In this document: piece by piece, positions 41,392 to 50,227 of the stretch
Layout of the letters: the number at the start of each line of letters is the position of its first letter
Numbering within the stretch: the first letter of the stretch is position 1
DNA from: Herbiconiux sp. A18JL235
Lineage (GTDB): Bacteria > Actinomycetota > Actinomycetes > Actinomycetales > Microbacteriaceae
Length of the DNA stretch: 64,000 nt
Direction: 5' to 3'
Assembly: GCF_040939305.1 (NCBI RefSeq)
Contig: NZ_CP162511.1
Coordinates: 992,001 to 1,056,000 of the forward strand
Position numbers and translations under genes: made by a program
The notes under the pieces: generated by a model
Database searches by the model: none
What the model saw: the letters and a program-made list of their open reading frames with translations, nothing else
What the model was told of the DNA's origin: nothing

Positions 41392-42504
41392 GTGCCCGCC
41401 CACCGCATCCTGAGCCTCGACGTCGTGCGCGGGGGGATGCTCGTAGTGAGTGTGGCCGTCGACTCGCTGCTGGCCCAGCCGGAGTGGTTCGGGCACGCAG
41501 TGTGGGAGGGGGTGCATCCGGTCGACGTCGTGTTCCCCGTCTTCGTGACGCTGTCGGGATGCGGGCTTGCTTTTGCCATGCATCGCCGCGTGCGAGCATG
41601 GCCGCTGCTGCGACGGGTGGCGATCCTGCTGGCGGCGGGGCTCGTCTACAACGCGATCGCGCTCGACAGCTGGAGCCTCGACGACTGGTGGCTCACCGGC
41701 GTGCTCCAGCTCTACGCCGGGGTGGTGGCCGTGCTGGGCCTCGTGCACCTCATCACCCGCACCTGGTGGGGCTGGGCCATCGTCACCGCGGCGTTCGCGA
41801 CGACCCACACCGTGCTGCTCTCGGCGTGGGCGAGCGGATGCGCGGGGCTGGTTCTTACGCCCGACTGCAATCCTTCAGGGGTCATCGACCCGGCCGTCTT
41901 CGGGGTGCAGCACATCTACCATCAGGGTGCGCTGGGGCACGACCCAGTAGGGCTCGTCGCCCTGCTCGGCGCGCTGGTGAGTGCGTCGGCCGGCGCGACG
42001 GCGGGGCACCTCATGCTCAGCCCGCGACTCAGCGACGGGGGAGTGGGGCGGAGCGCGCTACCTCTGATCGGACTCGCCGCGGGGGCGGCGCTCGCCGGGT
42101 TCCTCACGATCTGGGTGCCCGAGATGGTGGCGGGCGTGCATCCGCTCGCCATGAAGAGGTTGTGGACGCCGCCGTTCGCCCTCTGGGTGGCGTCAGGCAC
42201 CTCCCTCGCCCTGCTGGCGGCGCACCTCGCGGTAGACCGGCGCCGCGTGGGGCGGGGCGTGCGCGCCGCGGTCTGGCCGCTGGTCGCGCTCGGGCGCAAC
42301 AGCCTGCTCGTCTACTTCGGATCGCACGCGCTCATGAGCGTGCTCACGAGGTCGTCACCGTCAGGGGGCACCCCGGCTGCCGAGATCGCGGCGGCAATCG
42401 CCGTCGGCGGGCAGCCGCAGCTCACCTTCACGCTCGCGATGCTTGCGTTCTGGGTGGCGTTGGCGGCGCTGCTGCACCGACTCGGCGTCTACCTGCGGCC
42501 GTGA
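41392..42504 (+). CDS. HGSNAT/DUF418-like multi-pass membrane protein
   Basis: A 370-aa protein with about ten membrane segments. It begins HRILSLDVVRGGMLVVSVAVDSLL and has VHPVDVVFPVFVTLSGCGLAFAMHRR, the pattern of the heparan-alpha-glucosaminide N-acetyltransferase-like family (D-x-x-R-G, then D-x-x-F-P-x-F-xF-xxG). The C-terminus has ALGRNSLLVYFGSHALMSVL. GTG 41392 is the first plausible start; the longer open frame upstream overlaps the lipoprotein gene. It may acylate a surface sugar; substrate unknown. Confidence 0.75.
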   Translation: MPAHRILSLDVVRGGMLVVSVAVDSLLAQPEWFGHAVWEGVHPVDVVFPVFVTLSGCGLAFAMHRRVRAWPLLRRVAILLAAGLVYNAIALDSWSLDDWWLTGVLQLYAGVVAVLGLVHLITRTWWGWAIVTAAFATTHTVLLSAWASGCAGLVLTPDCNPSGVIDPAVFGVQHIYHQGALGHDPVGLVALLGALVSASAGATAGHLMLSPRLSDGGVGRSALPLIGLAAGAALAGFLTIWVPEMVAGVHPLAMKRLWTPPFALWVASGTSLALLAAHLAVDRRRVGRGVRAAVWPLVALGRNSLLVYFGSHALMSVLTRSSPSGGTPAAEIAAAIAVGGQPQLTFTLAMLAFWVALAALLHRLGVYLRP

Positions 42505-42535
42505 CGCGCCGAGCGAGCCGCGCATCCGATCGCCG

Positions 42536-43516
42536 TCACTTGATCGCGATCGCGTTCGGCGGCGACCCCACTCCGCCGATGAGGTGGAGCGGCTTGCAGG
42601 TCACGAAGAACTCCCAGACGCCGTCGGCGGCGCACGCCGCCGCGAGCTCGTCGAGCCGCCACAGCTCGCCGAGCGCCATGCCGAGCAGCGCGATGAGGGG
42701 CCGGTGCAGCATGCCACTGTGGTCGACCCCGCGCTCGGGCGGCCTCTCGCCGGGCGAGCGGAAGTCGCTCTCCAGCACCGGGTCGGCCTCCACGGCGAGG
42801 TTGTCGGCGGCGACCAGCGCGATCTGGTGGTCCCACAGCCACCGCACCACCTCCTCACGCTGCGCCAGCCCGGGCGACCGCCGCCACGGGATGCGCGCGC
42901 GCTCGGCCTCGGTCTGCCCGAGGTACTGCTCTGCCCATCCGGTGCGCAGCAGGAGCAGCTCACCGCCCTCCCACTCCACCCCCTGCTCGGCAGCCATCTC
43001 GTCGAGCATCTCGGGGCCGACCGCGATGGTGGCGGTCGGATCGTAGGGCAGCCCGTGTCGCGCGAAGTACCGGGGCAGGTCGAGCAGCACGCCGCGGCCG
43101 GCGAGACCCGACTCGGCGTAGGCGTGCACCCCGAGCGCGACCGACTCCGGCGAGTTCTCGGCGCTCGAGAGGCCGTTGTAGAACCCGTGCTCGGGGTGAC
43201 CGATGTGGCGCAGCGCGTCGATCTGCGACGACGACTGCAGGTAGAAGGAGTCGACCCAGTCGTCGCGGTGCCACTCGTTGTTCGAGAACACCTCGTGGCG
43301 GAGGGCGCGCCGCGTTCCGGTGGGGTACGGCTCGAACGCCGTCACCGGGTGGTCGAGCCCGAAGCGCCGGCCGGTGCGGATGAGGCGCGACGCGGCCGAG
43401 ACCCGTTCTGCCGTCAGGAAGTTGGCGGTGCCCAGCTCGTCGCCAGGCCCGAACACACCCCAACTGGAGCCGGAGGGTGTGCGCTGGAGGAGCTCGTCAT
43501 AGCTCGGAATTCTCAT
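42536..43516 (-). CDS. Cyclase-family (kynurenine formamidase-like) metal hydrolase
   Basis: A 326-aa protein of the PF04199 group. Motifs: GDELGTANFLTAERV at the N-terminus, SSSQIDALRHIGH in place of the usual H-x-G-T-H-x-D-x-P-x-H metal motif, and LLDLPRYFA. The first His residues of the motif are absent (SSSQID), so metal binding may differ. It overlaps the IclR gene by 20 bases and is the last gene of the leftward half of the catabolic cluster. Family members hydrolyse amides or lactone-like rings; the substrate here is unknown. Confidence 0.8.
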   Translation of the reverse strand: MRIPSYDELLQRTPSGSSWGVFGPGDELGTANFLTAERVSAASRLIRTGRRFGLDHPVTAFEPYPTGTRRALRHEVFSNNEWHRDDWVDSFYLQSSSQIDALRHIGHPEHGFYNGLSSAENSPESVALGVHAYAESGLAGRGVLLDLPRYFARHGLPYDPTATIAVGPEMLDEMAAEQGVEWEGGELLLLRTGWAEQYLGQTEAERARIPWRRSPGLAQREEVVRWLWDHQIALVAADNLAVEADPVLESDFRSPGERPPERGVDHSGMLHRPLIALLGMALGELWRLDELAAACAADGVWEFFVTCKPLHLIGGVGSPPNAIAIK

Positions 43517-44288
43517 GAGGTCGTGCCTCTCGCGTTCCGCGAAGTTCTGCGGTGAGCGCTGAGGTCGTTCTCAGCAGCTCGGTGATGATGGTCGACCCCG
43601 CGGAGAGGTCGGCCTGGGGGTCGGCGCCCAGCAGCCCGACGGTGGCGGCGATGCCGAATTCGTCGAACACGGGGGCTGCCGCGGAGAACACCCCTCCCGA
43701 CTGGGAGGCGATGCAGTAGCCCGCGCGACGCGCGGTGTAGACGGCGGCTTCAAGCTCGGCGCGCTGGGCCGAGGTCATGCCCTCGGTCATCCAGCCCATC
43801 GCCCGTTCGTCGGTGAGCTGCCCGAGGAACACCCGCGACTGGGCCGCCGTGGCGTCGAGCTGCGCTCCGGCGCGCACGGTCACCACAGCGGTGCGGCTGC
43901 GGTCTTCCTCCACCAGCGTCACCACAGGCCCCCGCGCACCCCACAGGCTGAGCACCGCCGTCATGCGCACTGCGGCGCTCAGCGAGGCCAGACGCGGGGG
44001 AGCGATCTCCACCACCTGACGGCGGCTGAGGGCGTGGATGCCGAGCTGCAGCATGAGCCCTCCCAGCACGAACGTTCCGCGCCGGGGGCCACGGTCGAGG
44101 ATGCCTGCTGCCACGAGCGACGCGCAGTAGCGATAGGCCGTGGTGCGGTTGAGCCCGAGCCGATCGGCGACGTCGGCGGCCGTGAGCTCGGCCGTGTGAG
44201 GGCCGAAGAGCGCGCAGATCTGACCGACTCGGGCCACCGCCTGGATGTCGGATCCGGATGCCTCACTCGCGCCGTCGGTGTTCGCCAT
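43497..44288 (-). CDS. IclR-family transcriptional regulator 1
   Basis: A 263-aa regulator: winged HTH at about residues 18-60 (AVARVGQICALFGPHTAELTAADVADRLGLNRTTAYRYCASLVAAGIL) and the IclR effector domain (MTAVLSLWGARGPVVTLVEEDRS, RVFLGQLTDERAM). ATG at 44288 begins MANTDGASEA. It sits between the binding protein gene and the cyclase gene. IclR proteins usually respond to an intermediate of the pathway they control. A second IclR opens the same operon at 49105; together they probably set two thresholds or sense two compounds. Confidence 0.88.
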   Translation of the reverse strand: MANTDGASEASGSDIQAVARVGQICALFGPHTAELTAADVADRLGLNRTTAYRYCASLVAAGILDRGPRRGTFVLGGLMLQLGIHALSRRQVVEIAPPRLASLSAAVRMTAVLSLWGARGPVVTLVEEDRSRTAVVTVRAGAQLDATAAQSRVFLGQLTDERAMGWMTEGMTSAQRAELEAAVYTARRAGYCIASQSGGVFSAAAPVFDEFGIAATVGLLGADPQADLSAGSTIITELLRTTSALTAELRGTREARPHENSEL

Positions 44289-44362
44289 GACTGAAGCGTA
44301 GTTCAGCCGGCGAACAACGCTGCGGGTGAGTTCGAGCGCCACCGGAGCCGACATCCGCGCTC

Positions 44363-45463
44363 TCAGCCCGCGAGCCAGGTGGTGAGCTTCGTCGACACGT
44401 CGTTGAAGTTCTCGGCGTACCAGTCGACGTCTTGCAGCACGGTGCCCCCGGTGTTGGCGGGGCCGTACACCTCGACCTGCTTCGTGAACTCGTCGAGTTC
44501 GGGCTTCGCCGCGGTGTTCACCGGTGCCACGCCGAGCAGCTCCGAGATCTTCGCAACCTGCTCCGGTTCGACGACGCTCGAGATGAAGTCGACGGCCGCA
44601 TCCTTGTTCGGAGCGCCCTTCGGGATGGCGAAGGCGTTGAGCGAGGCGACGGTCTCGTCCCACACGATCGTGATGTCCATGCCGCCCTGCAGGAGCGGCA
44701 CCAGCCGCGAGTCGGGCAGCAGGAACATGTCGACCTGGTCGGCCTCGACCGCCTGCTGCAACGCCCCCACGTTCGGCGCGAAGGTCGTGACGTCGCGGAT
44801 CTCGCCGAGCTTGTCGAGCGCCCGGTCGACGTCGAGCGGGTAGAGCTCGTCGGGGTCGACCCCGTCGGCGAGCAGCGGGTACTCCAGGATGCCGTTCTGC
44901 AGGTTGGTGACGATGCCGCGCTGGCCGGGGAACTTCTCGGTGTCGAAGAAGTCGGCGACCGTCTTCGGCCCCTCTCCTGCCGGGAACGCGTCGGTGCGGT
45001 AGGCGACGGGTGTGGCGTTGATCCAGTTGCCGAGGTAGCACTCGCCGACCGTGCCCTCGACGAGGTCGGTCTGGTCGATGCCGCTCAGGTCGAGCGGTTC
45101 GAACAGGGTGTCGCAGTTCTGCTGGGCGGCGTACGGGGCCGTGGCCATCACGTCCCACTGCACGGCGCCGCTCTCCACCTGCGCCTTCACCTGCGCCACG
45201 TCGGGCGGCGAGGTGTTCACGAAGGTGATGTTCGGGTGGGCCTCGGTGTACGGCTTCTGCCACGCCTCGATCTGGGCGTCCTGCCCGCCGCCGCCGTAGC
45301 CGACGAAGGTGATGGTGGCGGGTGCGTCGCCGCTGGAGGCGGAGTCGGTGCCCGAGGCGCCGGTGCTCGCCGGGGTGCCGCCGGCGCAGCCGGCGAGGAG
45401 GGCGGTGGCGGCCACGAGGCCGGCGCCCGCCGTGAGGATTCTGGATCGGGACGTCATTGTCAT
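44363..45463 (-). CDS. ABC transporter substrate-binding lipoprotein (PotD-like)
   Basis: A 366-aa protein with a lipoprotein signal (ATALLAGCAGG) and a type II periplasmic-binding fold: ITFVGYGGGGQDAQIEAWQKPYTEAHPNI, NWINATPVAYRTDAFP, KFPGQRGIV and VWDETVASLNAFAIPKGAPNKDAA. The closest pattern is the spermidine/putrescine group, but the same group binds opines, thiamine and other small organic solutes. ATG at 45463 follows AAAGGAAAG; ATG 45457 also fits. It feeds the permease pair and ATPase encoded upstream. Confidence 0.88.
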   Translation of the reverse strand: MTMTSRSRILTAGAGLVAATALLAGCAGGTPASTGASGTDSASSGDAPATITFVGYGGGGQDAQIEAWQKPYTEAHPNITFVNTSPPDVAQVKAQVESGAVQWDVMATAPYAAQQNCDTLFEPLDLSGIDQTDLVEGTVGECYLGNWINATPVAYRTDAFPAGEGPKTVADFFDTEKFPGQRGIVTNLQNGILEYPLLADGVDPDELYPLDVDRALDKLGEIRDVTTFAPNVGALQQAVEADQVDMFLLPDSRLVPLLQGGMDITIVWDETVASLNAFAIPKGAPNKDAAVDFISSVVEPEQVAKISELLGVAPVNTAAKPELDEFTKQVEVYGPANTGGTVLQDVDWYAENFNDVSTKLTTWLAG

Positions 45464-45519
45464 TCTTTCCTTTGCTGGTGTGGGTGTGCAGGGAGGGTGG
45501 AACGGATGTGGGGGGCGGC

Positions 45520-46626
45520 TCAGGCGGCGACGATGCGCTGGCGCTCGGGCCGCCACCACGCGGTGACCTGGTCGCCGAGCGACAGGGGGGAGTCGAGCGC
45601 ATCGATGCGCGCCCGGCCGAGCGGCCCGGTCGGCGAGAGCTCGAGCATGACCGTGCGGTACGCGCCCATGTACTCCAGGTCGCGCACGGTGGCGGCGATG
45701 CAGTTGGCGCCCGAGGGCACCTCGGCGGGGGAGGCGGCGATGCGCACGTCTTCGGGGCGCACCACGACGGCGGCGTGAGTGGCGACCCCCGGATGCGCGG
45801 TGACGGTGGCGGGGTCGACCGACCAGGTGTTCCCCTCCCAGGCCGCCGAGGTACCGAGCCCCGAGCCGCCCGCCGAGCCGCCCCCAGAGCCGCCGAGGTC
45901 GAACACGTTCGAGTCGCCCAGGAACCGCGCGGTGAACAGTGTGTCGGGCGCCCGGTAGAGCTCCTCCGGCGAGCCCACCTGCTCGATGTGCCCCGCGTTG
46001 AACAGCGCGATGCGGTCGGAGAGGTTCATCGCCTCCTCCTGGTCGTGCGTGACGAACACGAAGGTGGAGCCGACCTCGCGGTGGATGCGGCGGATCTCGG
46101 TCTGCAACGCAGCCCGCAGGTTGCGGTCGAGCGCGCCGAGCGGCTCGTCGAGCAGCAGCGCCGCCGGGTCGAACACGATCGCGCGGGCGAGCGCCACGCG
46201 CTGCTGCTGCCCGCCCGAGAGCTCGGAGGGGTAGGCGCCGTCGCGGCCCGGCAGCTGCACGAGCTCGAGCACCTCGGCCACCCGTCGTGCGGTCTCGGCC
46301 TTCGACACCTTGCGCTCCCGCAGCGGGTAGGCGACGTTCTGGGCCACCGTCATGTGCGGGAAGAGCGCGTAGTTCTGAAAGAGCATGCCGAGGTTGCGCT
46401 TGTGCGGGGGCAGGCGCCCCACGTCGGTGCCGTTCAGTGCGATCGTGCCGCTCGTGAGCGTCTCGAACCCCGCGATGAGGTTGAGCGTCGTGGTCTTGCC
46501 CGAGCCGCTCGGGCCGAGCAGTGTCATGAACTCGCCCGGTTCGATGGTGAGCGAGATGGCGTCGACGGCGGGCGCTGCCGAACCGTAGCGCTTGGTCACC
46601 TCGGTGAGCCTGATCTGGGTGGACAC
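45520..46626 (-). CDS. ABC transporter ATP-binding protein (PotA-like)
   Basis: A 368-aa ATPase: Walker A LLGPSGSGKTT, Q-loop MLFQNYALFPHMTV, signature LSGGQQQRVALARA, Walker B ALLLDEPLGALDR, and FVTHDQEEAM with the switch His. A Gly/Ser-rich insert (SGGGSAGGSG) precedes a TOBE-like C-terminal domain (ANCIAATVRDLEYMGAYRT). GTG 46626 has AGGAGA 4-5 bases upstream. It powers import of the unknown solute of the catabolic cluster. Confidence 0.92.
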   Translation of the reverse strand: MSTQIRLTEVTKRYGSAAPAVDAISLTIEPGEFMTLLGPSGSGKTTTLNLIAGFETLTSGTIALNGTDVGRLPPHKRNLGMLFQNYALFPHMTVAQNVAYPLRERKVSKAETARRVAEVLELVQLPGRDGAYPSELSGGQQQRVALARAIVFDPAALLLDEPLGALDRNLRAALQTEIRRIHREVGSTFVFVTHDQEEAMNLSDRIALFNAGHIEQVGSPEELYRAPDTLFTARFLGDSNVFDLGGSGGGSAGGSGLGTSAAWEGNTWSVDPATVTAHPGVATHAAVVVRPEDVRIAASPAEVPSGANCIAATVRDLEYMGAYRTVMLELSPTGPLGRARIDALDSPLSLGDQVTAWWRPERQRIVAA

Positions 46627-46634
46627 GGGGTCTC

Positions 46635-47468
46635 CTAACGGGTCTTCTTGCGGCTGCCGATGAGCAGCGGCACGAGGAAGATGACTGTCACCACGACCAC
46701 CACGAGACTCGACGACGCCGAGATGGTGGGGTCGAGCTCGAAGGTGACGCTGTTGTACATCTGCACGGGCAGGGTCTGGAACGTGGGCGCCCTGAGGAAC
46801 AGGGCGATCACCACCTCGTCGAACGAGGTCACGAAGGCGAAGATGGCTCCGGTGAGCACGCCGCGGCTGATGAGCGGCATCGTCACCCTGAGGAACGAGC
46901 GGAACGGCGGGGCGCCGAGCGACGCGGATGCGCGCAGCAGCTTCGGATCGAAGCCGCCGAGCGCGGTGGTCACCGACACCAGCACGAACGGCACACCGAG
47001 CGCCGCGTGAGCCAGCACGTAGCCCTGCAGGGTGCCGACGAGGTGCCACTGCAGGAAGGAGATGTACACCGCCACCGCCACGACGATCGCCGGGGTGACC
47101 ATCGACACCATGAGCAGGGTGCGGAGGAAGCCGGCGAAACGCCCGGTGAGCCGGTTGAGGCCGACCGCCGCCGCGGTGCCGACGACCGTCGCGATGAGCG
47201 CGGCGAGGATCGCCACGAGGAACGAGTTGCCGAGCGAGCCGAGCCAGATGGGGTCGGTGAAGAAGTTCTCGTACCAGCGCAGCGAGAAGTCCTTCGGAGG
47301 GAACTCGAACGCCGAGGCCGAGCTGAAGCTCAGCGGGATGACGATGAGCGTGGGGAGGATGAAGTACAGCGCCACGAGCGTGCCGACGACGACGAGCCAC
47401 CACGGGATGGGGTCGACTCCACGGTCGCGGCGCCTCGGCCGGCGCGCGGCGGGAACGGTTGCGGTCAT
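46635..47468 (-). CDS. ABC transporter permease (PotC-like)
   Basis: A 277-aa protein with six membrane segments and the EAA-like loop LRASASLGAPPFRSFLRVTMPLISRGV, which contacts the ATPase. ATG at 47468 overlaps the stop of the other permease (TGATG), so the pair is translationally coupled; a GTG one codon earlier is also possible. It forms the heterodimeric channel with the 47468-48325 product. Confidence 0.9.
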   Translation of the reverse strand: MTATVPAARRPRRRDRGVDPIPWWLVVVGTLVALYFILPTLIVIPLSFSSASAFEFPPKDFSLRWYENFFTDPIWLGSLGNSFLVAILAALIATVVGTAAAVGLNRLTGRFAGFLRTLLMVSMVTPAIVVAVAVYISFLQWHLVGTLQGYVLAHAALGVPFVLVSVTTALGGFDPKLLRASASLGAPPFRSFLRVTMPLISRGVLTGAIFAFVTSFDEVVIALFLRAPTFQTLPVQMYNSVTFELDPTISASSSLVVVVVTVIFLVPLLIGSRKKTR

Positions 47469-48325
47469 CACTGGTCCTTCGTCTGCGAGGTGCTGGCGAC
47501 GCCGAGCGCCGAGATGGTTCCGCCGAAGCGGTTGGCCCAGGCCACGAGCGCCAGCGTGATGACGAGCACCAGGATGCCGAGGGCGCCGGCTCCGGCGAAG
47601 TCGAGCAGCTGCGTGGTGCGCTGGGCGAGCAGCTGGGCGATGAGCGACTGCTGCGGCGAGCCGAGCAGGGCGGGGGTGACGTAGAAGCCGAGGCTCAGGG
47701 TGAACACGAGGATGAGCCCCGACACCACGCCACCGCGGGAGAGCGGCCAGTACACCTTCCAGAACGCCACGAGCGGTGAGGAGCCGAGGCCGCGTGCGGC
47801 GAGCAGCAGCTTGCGGTCGATGGCGCCGAGCGAGCTGAACAGGGGGAGCACCATGAACGGCAGCAGCACCTGGCTCATCGCGATGGTGACGCCCACCACG
47901 CTGCCCTGGAAGCTGACGTCGGTGACGCCGAAGAACTCGAACACGCTCTGCACCGGGCCGCCGCGCTGCAGCAGCACGATCCAGGCGTAGTTGCGAGCCA
48001 TCACCGAGGTCCAGAACGGGATGAGCACGATGACGAGCAGCACCCCGCGGAGCCTCGGGCCCACCCTCGTCATGAGGTAGGCGTAGGGGTAGCCGAGGAG
48101 GAACGCGACCACGGTCACGATGACGGCGGTGAGCGCCGTGCGCCCCAGCACCGTCATGGTGACGCCGTCGGTGAACAGGCTCGCGTAGTGCTCGAGCGTG
48201 AACTCGGGGGTGCCGATGCTGCGGAAGAAGCTCTGGATGAGCGGCGTGAGCAGCACCACCGCCAGGAGGCCGAGGGCGGGAACGAGCAGCAACCAGCTCG
48301 CCCGTGAGGTTCGGGTCGTCGTCAT
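47468..48325 (-). CDS. ABC transporter permease (PotB-like)
   Basis: A 285-aa protein with six membrane segments, LIPFWTSVMARNYAWIVLLQ (typical of PotB) and the EAA loop LLAARGLGSSPLVAFWKVYWPLSRGGV. It starts three bases after the upstream IclR gene ends. Operon order is IclR, PotB-, PotC-, PotA-, PotD-like, IclR, cyclase. Confidence 0.9.
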   Translation of the reverse strand: MTTTRTSRASWLLLVPALGLLAVVLLTPLIQSFFRSIGTPEFTLEHYASLFTDGVTMTVLGRTALTAVIVTVVAFLLGYPYAYLMTRVGPRLRGVLLVIVLIPFWTSVMARNYAWIVLLQRGGPVQSVFEFFGVTDVSFQGSVVGVTIAMSQVLLPFMVLPLFSSLGAIDRKLLLAARGLGSSPLVAFWKVYWPLSRGGVVSGLILVFTLSLGFYVTPALLGSPQQSLIAQLLAQRTTQLLDFAGAGALGILVLVITLALVAWANRFGGTISALGVASTSQTKDQ

Positions 48326-48328
48326 CGT

Positions 48329-49105
48329 CTATCCGTTCACCTGGGCGCTGAGCTGCTCGGCAGCCTCGCGCAGCATCGCCACACGCTCCTCCGACTCTCC
48401 GGAGGAGGGCAGCATGGTCGTGGTGCCGAGCACGGCCATGGCCGCCTGCACCTCGTGTCGGCCGAACACGGGAACCGCGACCGACGACAGGCCCACCCGG
48501 CCGAGGTCGGCCCAGGCGAGGCGGTCGCGCCGCACCTTCGCCAGCTCGGCGTTCTCGCGACGGGCCTCGTCGGCGTCGAGCCCCGCGTGCATCCGTGCCA
48601 CCACCGCAGGGTCTGACTGGAACGCGAGCAGGGCCCGCGACTGCGCGGCCTTCGTCTCGAGCACCGTTCCCACCCGCACCGTGAGCACGATCGTTCCGGC
48701 CCCCGCCTCTTCGACGTGGCCCACGACGGCACCTGAGCGGCCGAGGAAGCTCACCACAGCGGTGAGCCCGGTGCGGTCGGAGAGCTCGCGCAGCATCGTG
48801 GGGGCGAGGGAGAGGATCTGCTGGCGCCCCGACACCAGGCCGGAGAGCTGATCGACCAGGGGGCCTGGGCCGTAGCTGCTGCTCAAGAAGCCCGACACCT
48901 GCAGCGACGCGAGGTAACGGTGCGCGGTGGTGCGGTTGAGGCCGAGGCGCTCCGACACCAGGGCGGGGGAGAGCACCCGGGTGTTCTGGTCGAACAGTGC
49001 GAGCACCATCGCAGCCCGCTCGATCGACTGGATGCCTCCGCGATCGACGTCGTGGATCGAGACCACGGGTTCAGGCTCGTGCGCCTGGTCGGTCGTGCCG
49101 TTCAT
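48329..49105 (-). CDS. IclR-family transcriptional regulator 2
   Basis: A 258-aa regulator with IQSIERAAMVLALFDQNTRVLSPALVSERLGLNRTTAHRYLASLQVSGFL as the winged HTH and an effector domain (LTAVVSFLGRSGAVVGHVEEAGAG, LLAFQSDPAVVARM, SVAVPVFGRHEVQAAMAVLG). ATG 49105 follows GGAGGAGG. It heads the leftward operon and is divergent from the DUF6282 gene, so it probably controls both halves of the catabolic cluster from the 201-base intergenic region. Confidence 0.9.
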   Translation of the reverse strand: MNGTTDQAHEPEPVVSIHDVDRGGIQSIERAAMVLALFDQNTRVLSPALVSERLGLNRTTAHRYLASLQVSGFLSSSYGPGPLVDQLSGLVSGRQQILSLAPTMLRELSDRTGLTAVVSFLGRSGAVVGHVEEAGAGTIVLTVRVGTVLETKAAQSRALLAFQSDPAVVARMHAGLDADEARRENAELAKVRRDRLAWADLGRVGLSSVAVPVFGRHEVQAAMAVLGTTTMLPSSGESEERVAMLREAAEQLSAQVNG

Positions 49106-49306
49106 CGTCACCTCCTCCTCGAGGGTCGGGCTGTGCTGCCGCACTCAGTAAAGCAAGCAAATGTTCATAATGCAATTCCCAAATCCGTATGACGAACACC
49201 TGCGACCTGCCCGAAAGTGCGTCATTCAGCGGATCTGGCTGGACATTCCCGCAAAAAGTGCATATCGTGAACGCCAATCCCACTATACGAACAAGGAGGT
49301 TCACGG
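49106..49306. promoter_or_regulatory. Divergent control region of the catabolic cluster
   Basis: A 201-base AT-richer region between the two operons. Features: TATACG (49284-49289) as a candidate -10 for the rightward operon, AAGGAGG (49293-49299) before ATG 49307, and three CGAAC/TGAAC half-sites (near 49192, 49268, 49287) with an opposing TGTTCATA near 49163. These repeated half-sites may be IclR-binding sites; the assignment is uncertain. Confidence 0.45.
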
Positions 49307-50227
49307 ATGCTCGACACCCGAGACTCGCCCATCCCCTCACCCGCCCTGCTCAAGGTGCTCGACGGCGCTGTCGACCTTCACGTGCACTCCGGGCCGAGCC
49401 CCTTCCCCCGCCGACTCGACCACGTCGAGGCCTCGTACGACGCGGCTCGCATCAACATGCGGGCCATCCTCATCAAGTCGCACCACCACAACACCGTGAT
49501 GGACCTGCTGGCGATGAAGGAGCTGCTGAAAGACGCTCCCACCCCCGCCTTCGGCGGCGTCGCACTCAACTCCGAGGTGGGCGGGGTGAATCCCTCGGCG
49601 GTCGCCGTCGCCATCCAGATGGGCGGCCGTGCCGTGTGGGGGCCGACGGTCTCGGCGGGTCAGCACATCCGTGCCCACAGCCATGACGACGGCTTCCCCA
49701 CCGCGGGCTCGAACCTCGAGGAGAAGGAGGAGACGATCTGGGCCGAAGACGGCACCGTCTCGCCCGAGGCCGTGCGGGTCACCCAGCTGGTGGCCGAGGC
49801 GGGGATCATGCTCTCGGGCGGCCACCTCGACGCCGACTCGATGAAGGCCCTCTTCGCCACTGCCCAGGAGAACGGCGTGCGCCGTCTGCTGCTGCACCAC
49901 CCCGACTTCATCGTCAACGCCTCGGAGGGCGACGTGGAGGAGATGCTGCGCTACGGCGCGTATGTCGAGCACGAGATGTCGATGTACCACCCGGCGGTGC
50001 CCGCGCCCGGCTTCCCCATCCAGCAGCTCGTCGACTGGATCGAGCGGGTCGGCCCCGAGCGCACCGTCATCGACTCCGACCTCGGGCAGAAGACCAACCC
50101 GTTGCCGGTCGACGGCTACATCTACGTCATCCAGCAGCTGCTCGACCACGGGGTGAAGGAGAAGGACGTGCGGCAGATGATCTGCCGCAACACCGCCTTC
50201 CTCCTCGGCCTCGAGGAGTCGGCCTGA
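49307..50227 (+). CDS. DUF6282 metal-dependent hydrolase-like protein
   Basis: A 306-aa protein of amidohydrolase/PHP type: DLHVHSGPSPFPRRL (D-x-H-x-H metal motif), KSHHHNTVMD, GGHLDADSM, LLLHHPDFIVN and VIDSDLGQKTNPLPVDGY. The spread of His and Asp residues fits a TIM-barrel metal hydrolase. ATG 49307 has AAGGAGG 7 bases upstream. It is the first gene of the rightward catabolic operon and probably hydrolyses an amide, lactone or imide; substrate unknown. Confidence 0.78.
   Translation: MLDTRDSPIPSPALLKVLDGAVDLHVHSGPSPFPRRLDHVEASYDAARINMRAILIKSHHHNTVMDLLAMKELLKDAPTPAFGGVALNSEVGGVNPSAVAVAIQMGGRAVWGPTVSAGQHIRAHSHDDGFPTAGSNLEEKEETIWAEDGTVSPEAVRVTQLVAEAGIMLSGGHLDADSMKALFATAQENGVRRLLLHHPDFIVNASEGDVEEMLRYGAYVEHEMSMYHPAVPAPGFPIQQLVDWIERVGPERTVIDSDLGQKTNPLPVDGYIYVIQQLLDHGVKEKDVRQMICRNTAFLLGLEESA

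Noticed and set aside
42489..46638. Many long frames opposite to the cyclase, IclR, PotD and PotA genes
   Set aside because: They show biased Arg/Gly/Val composition without domains, as expected for antisense frames in GC-rich genes.
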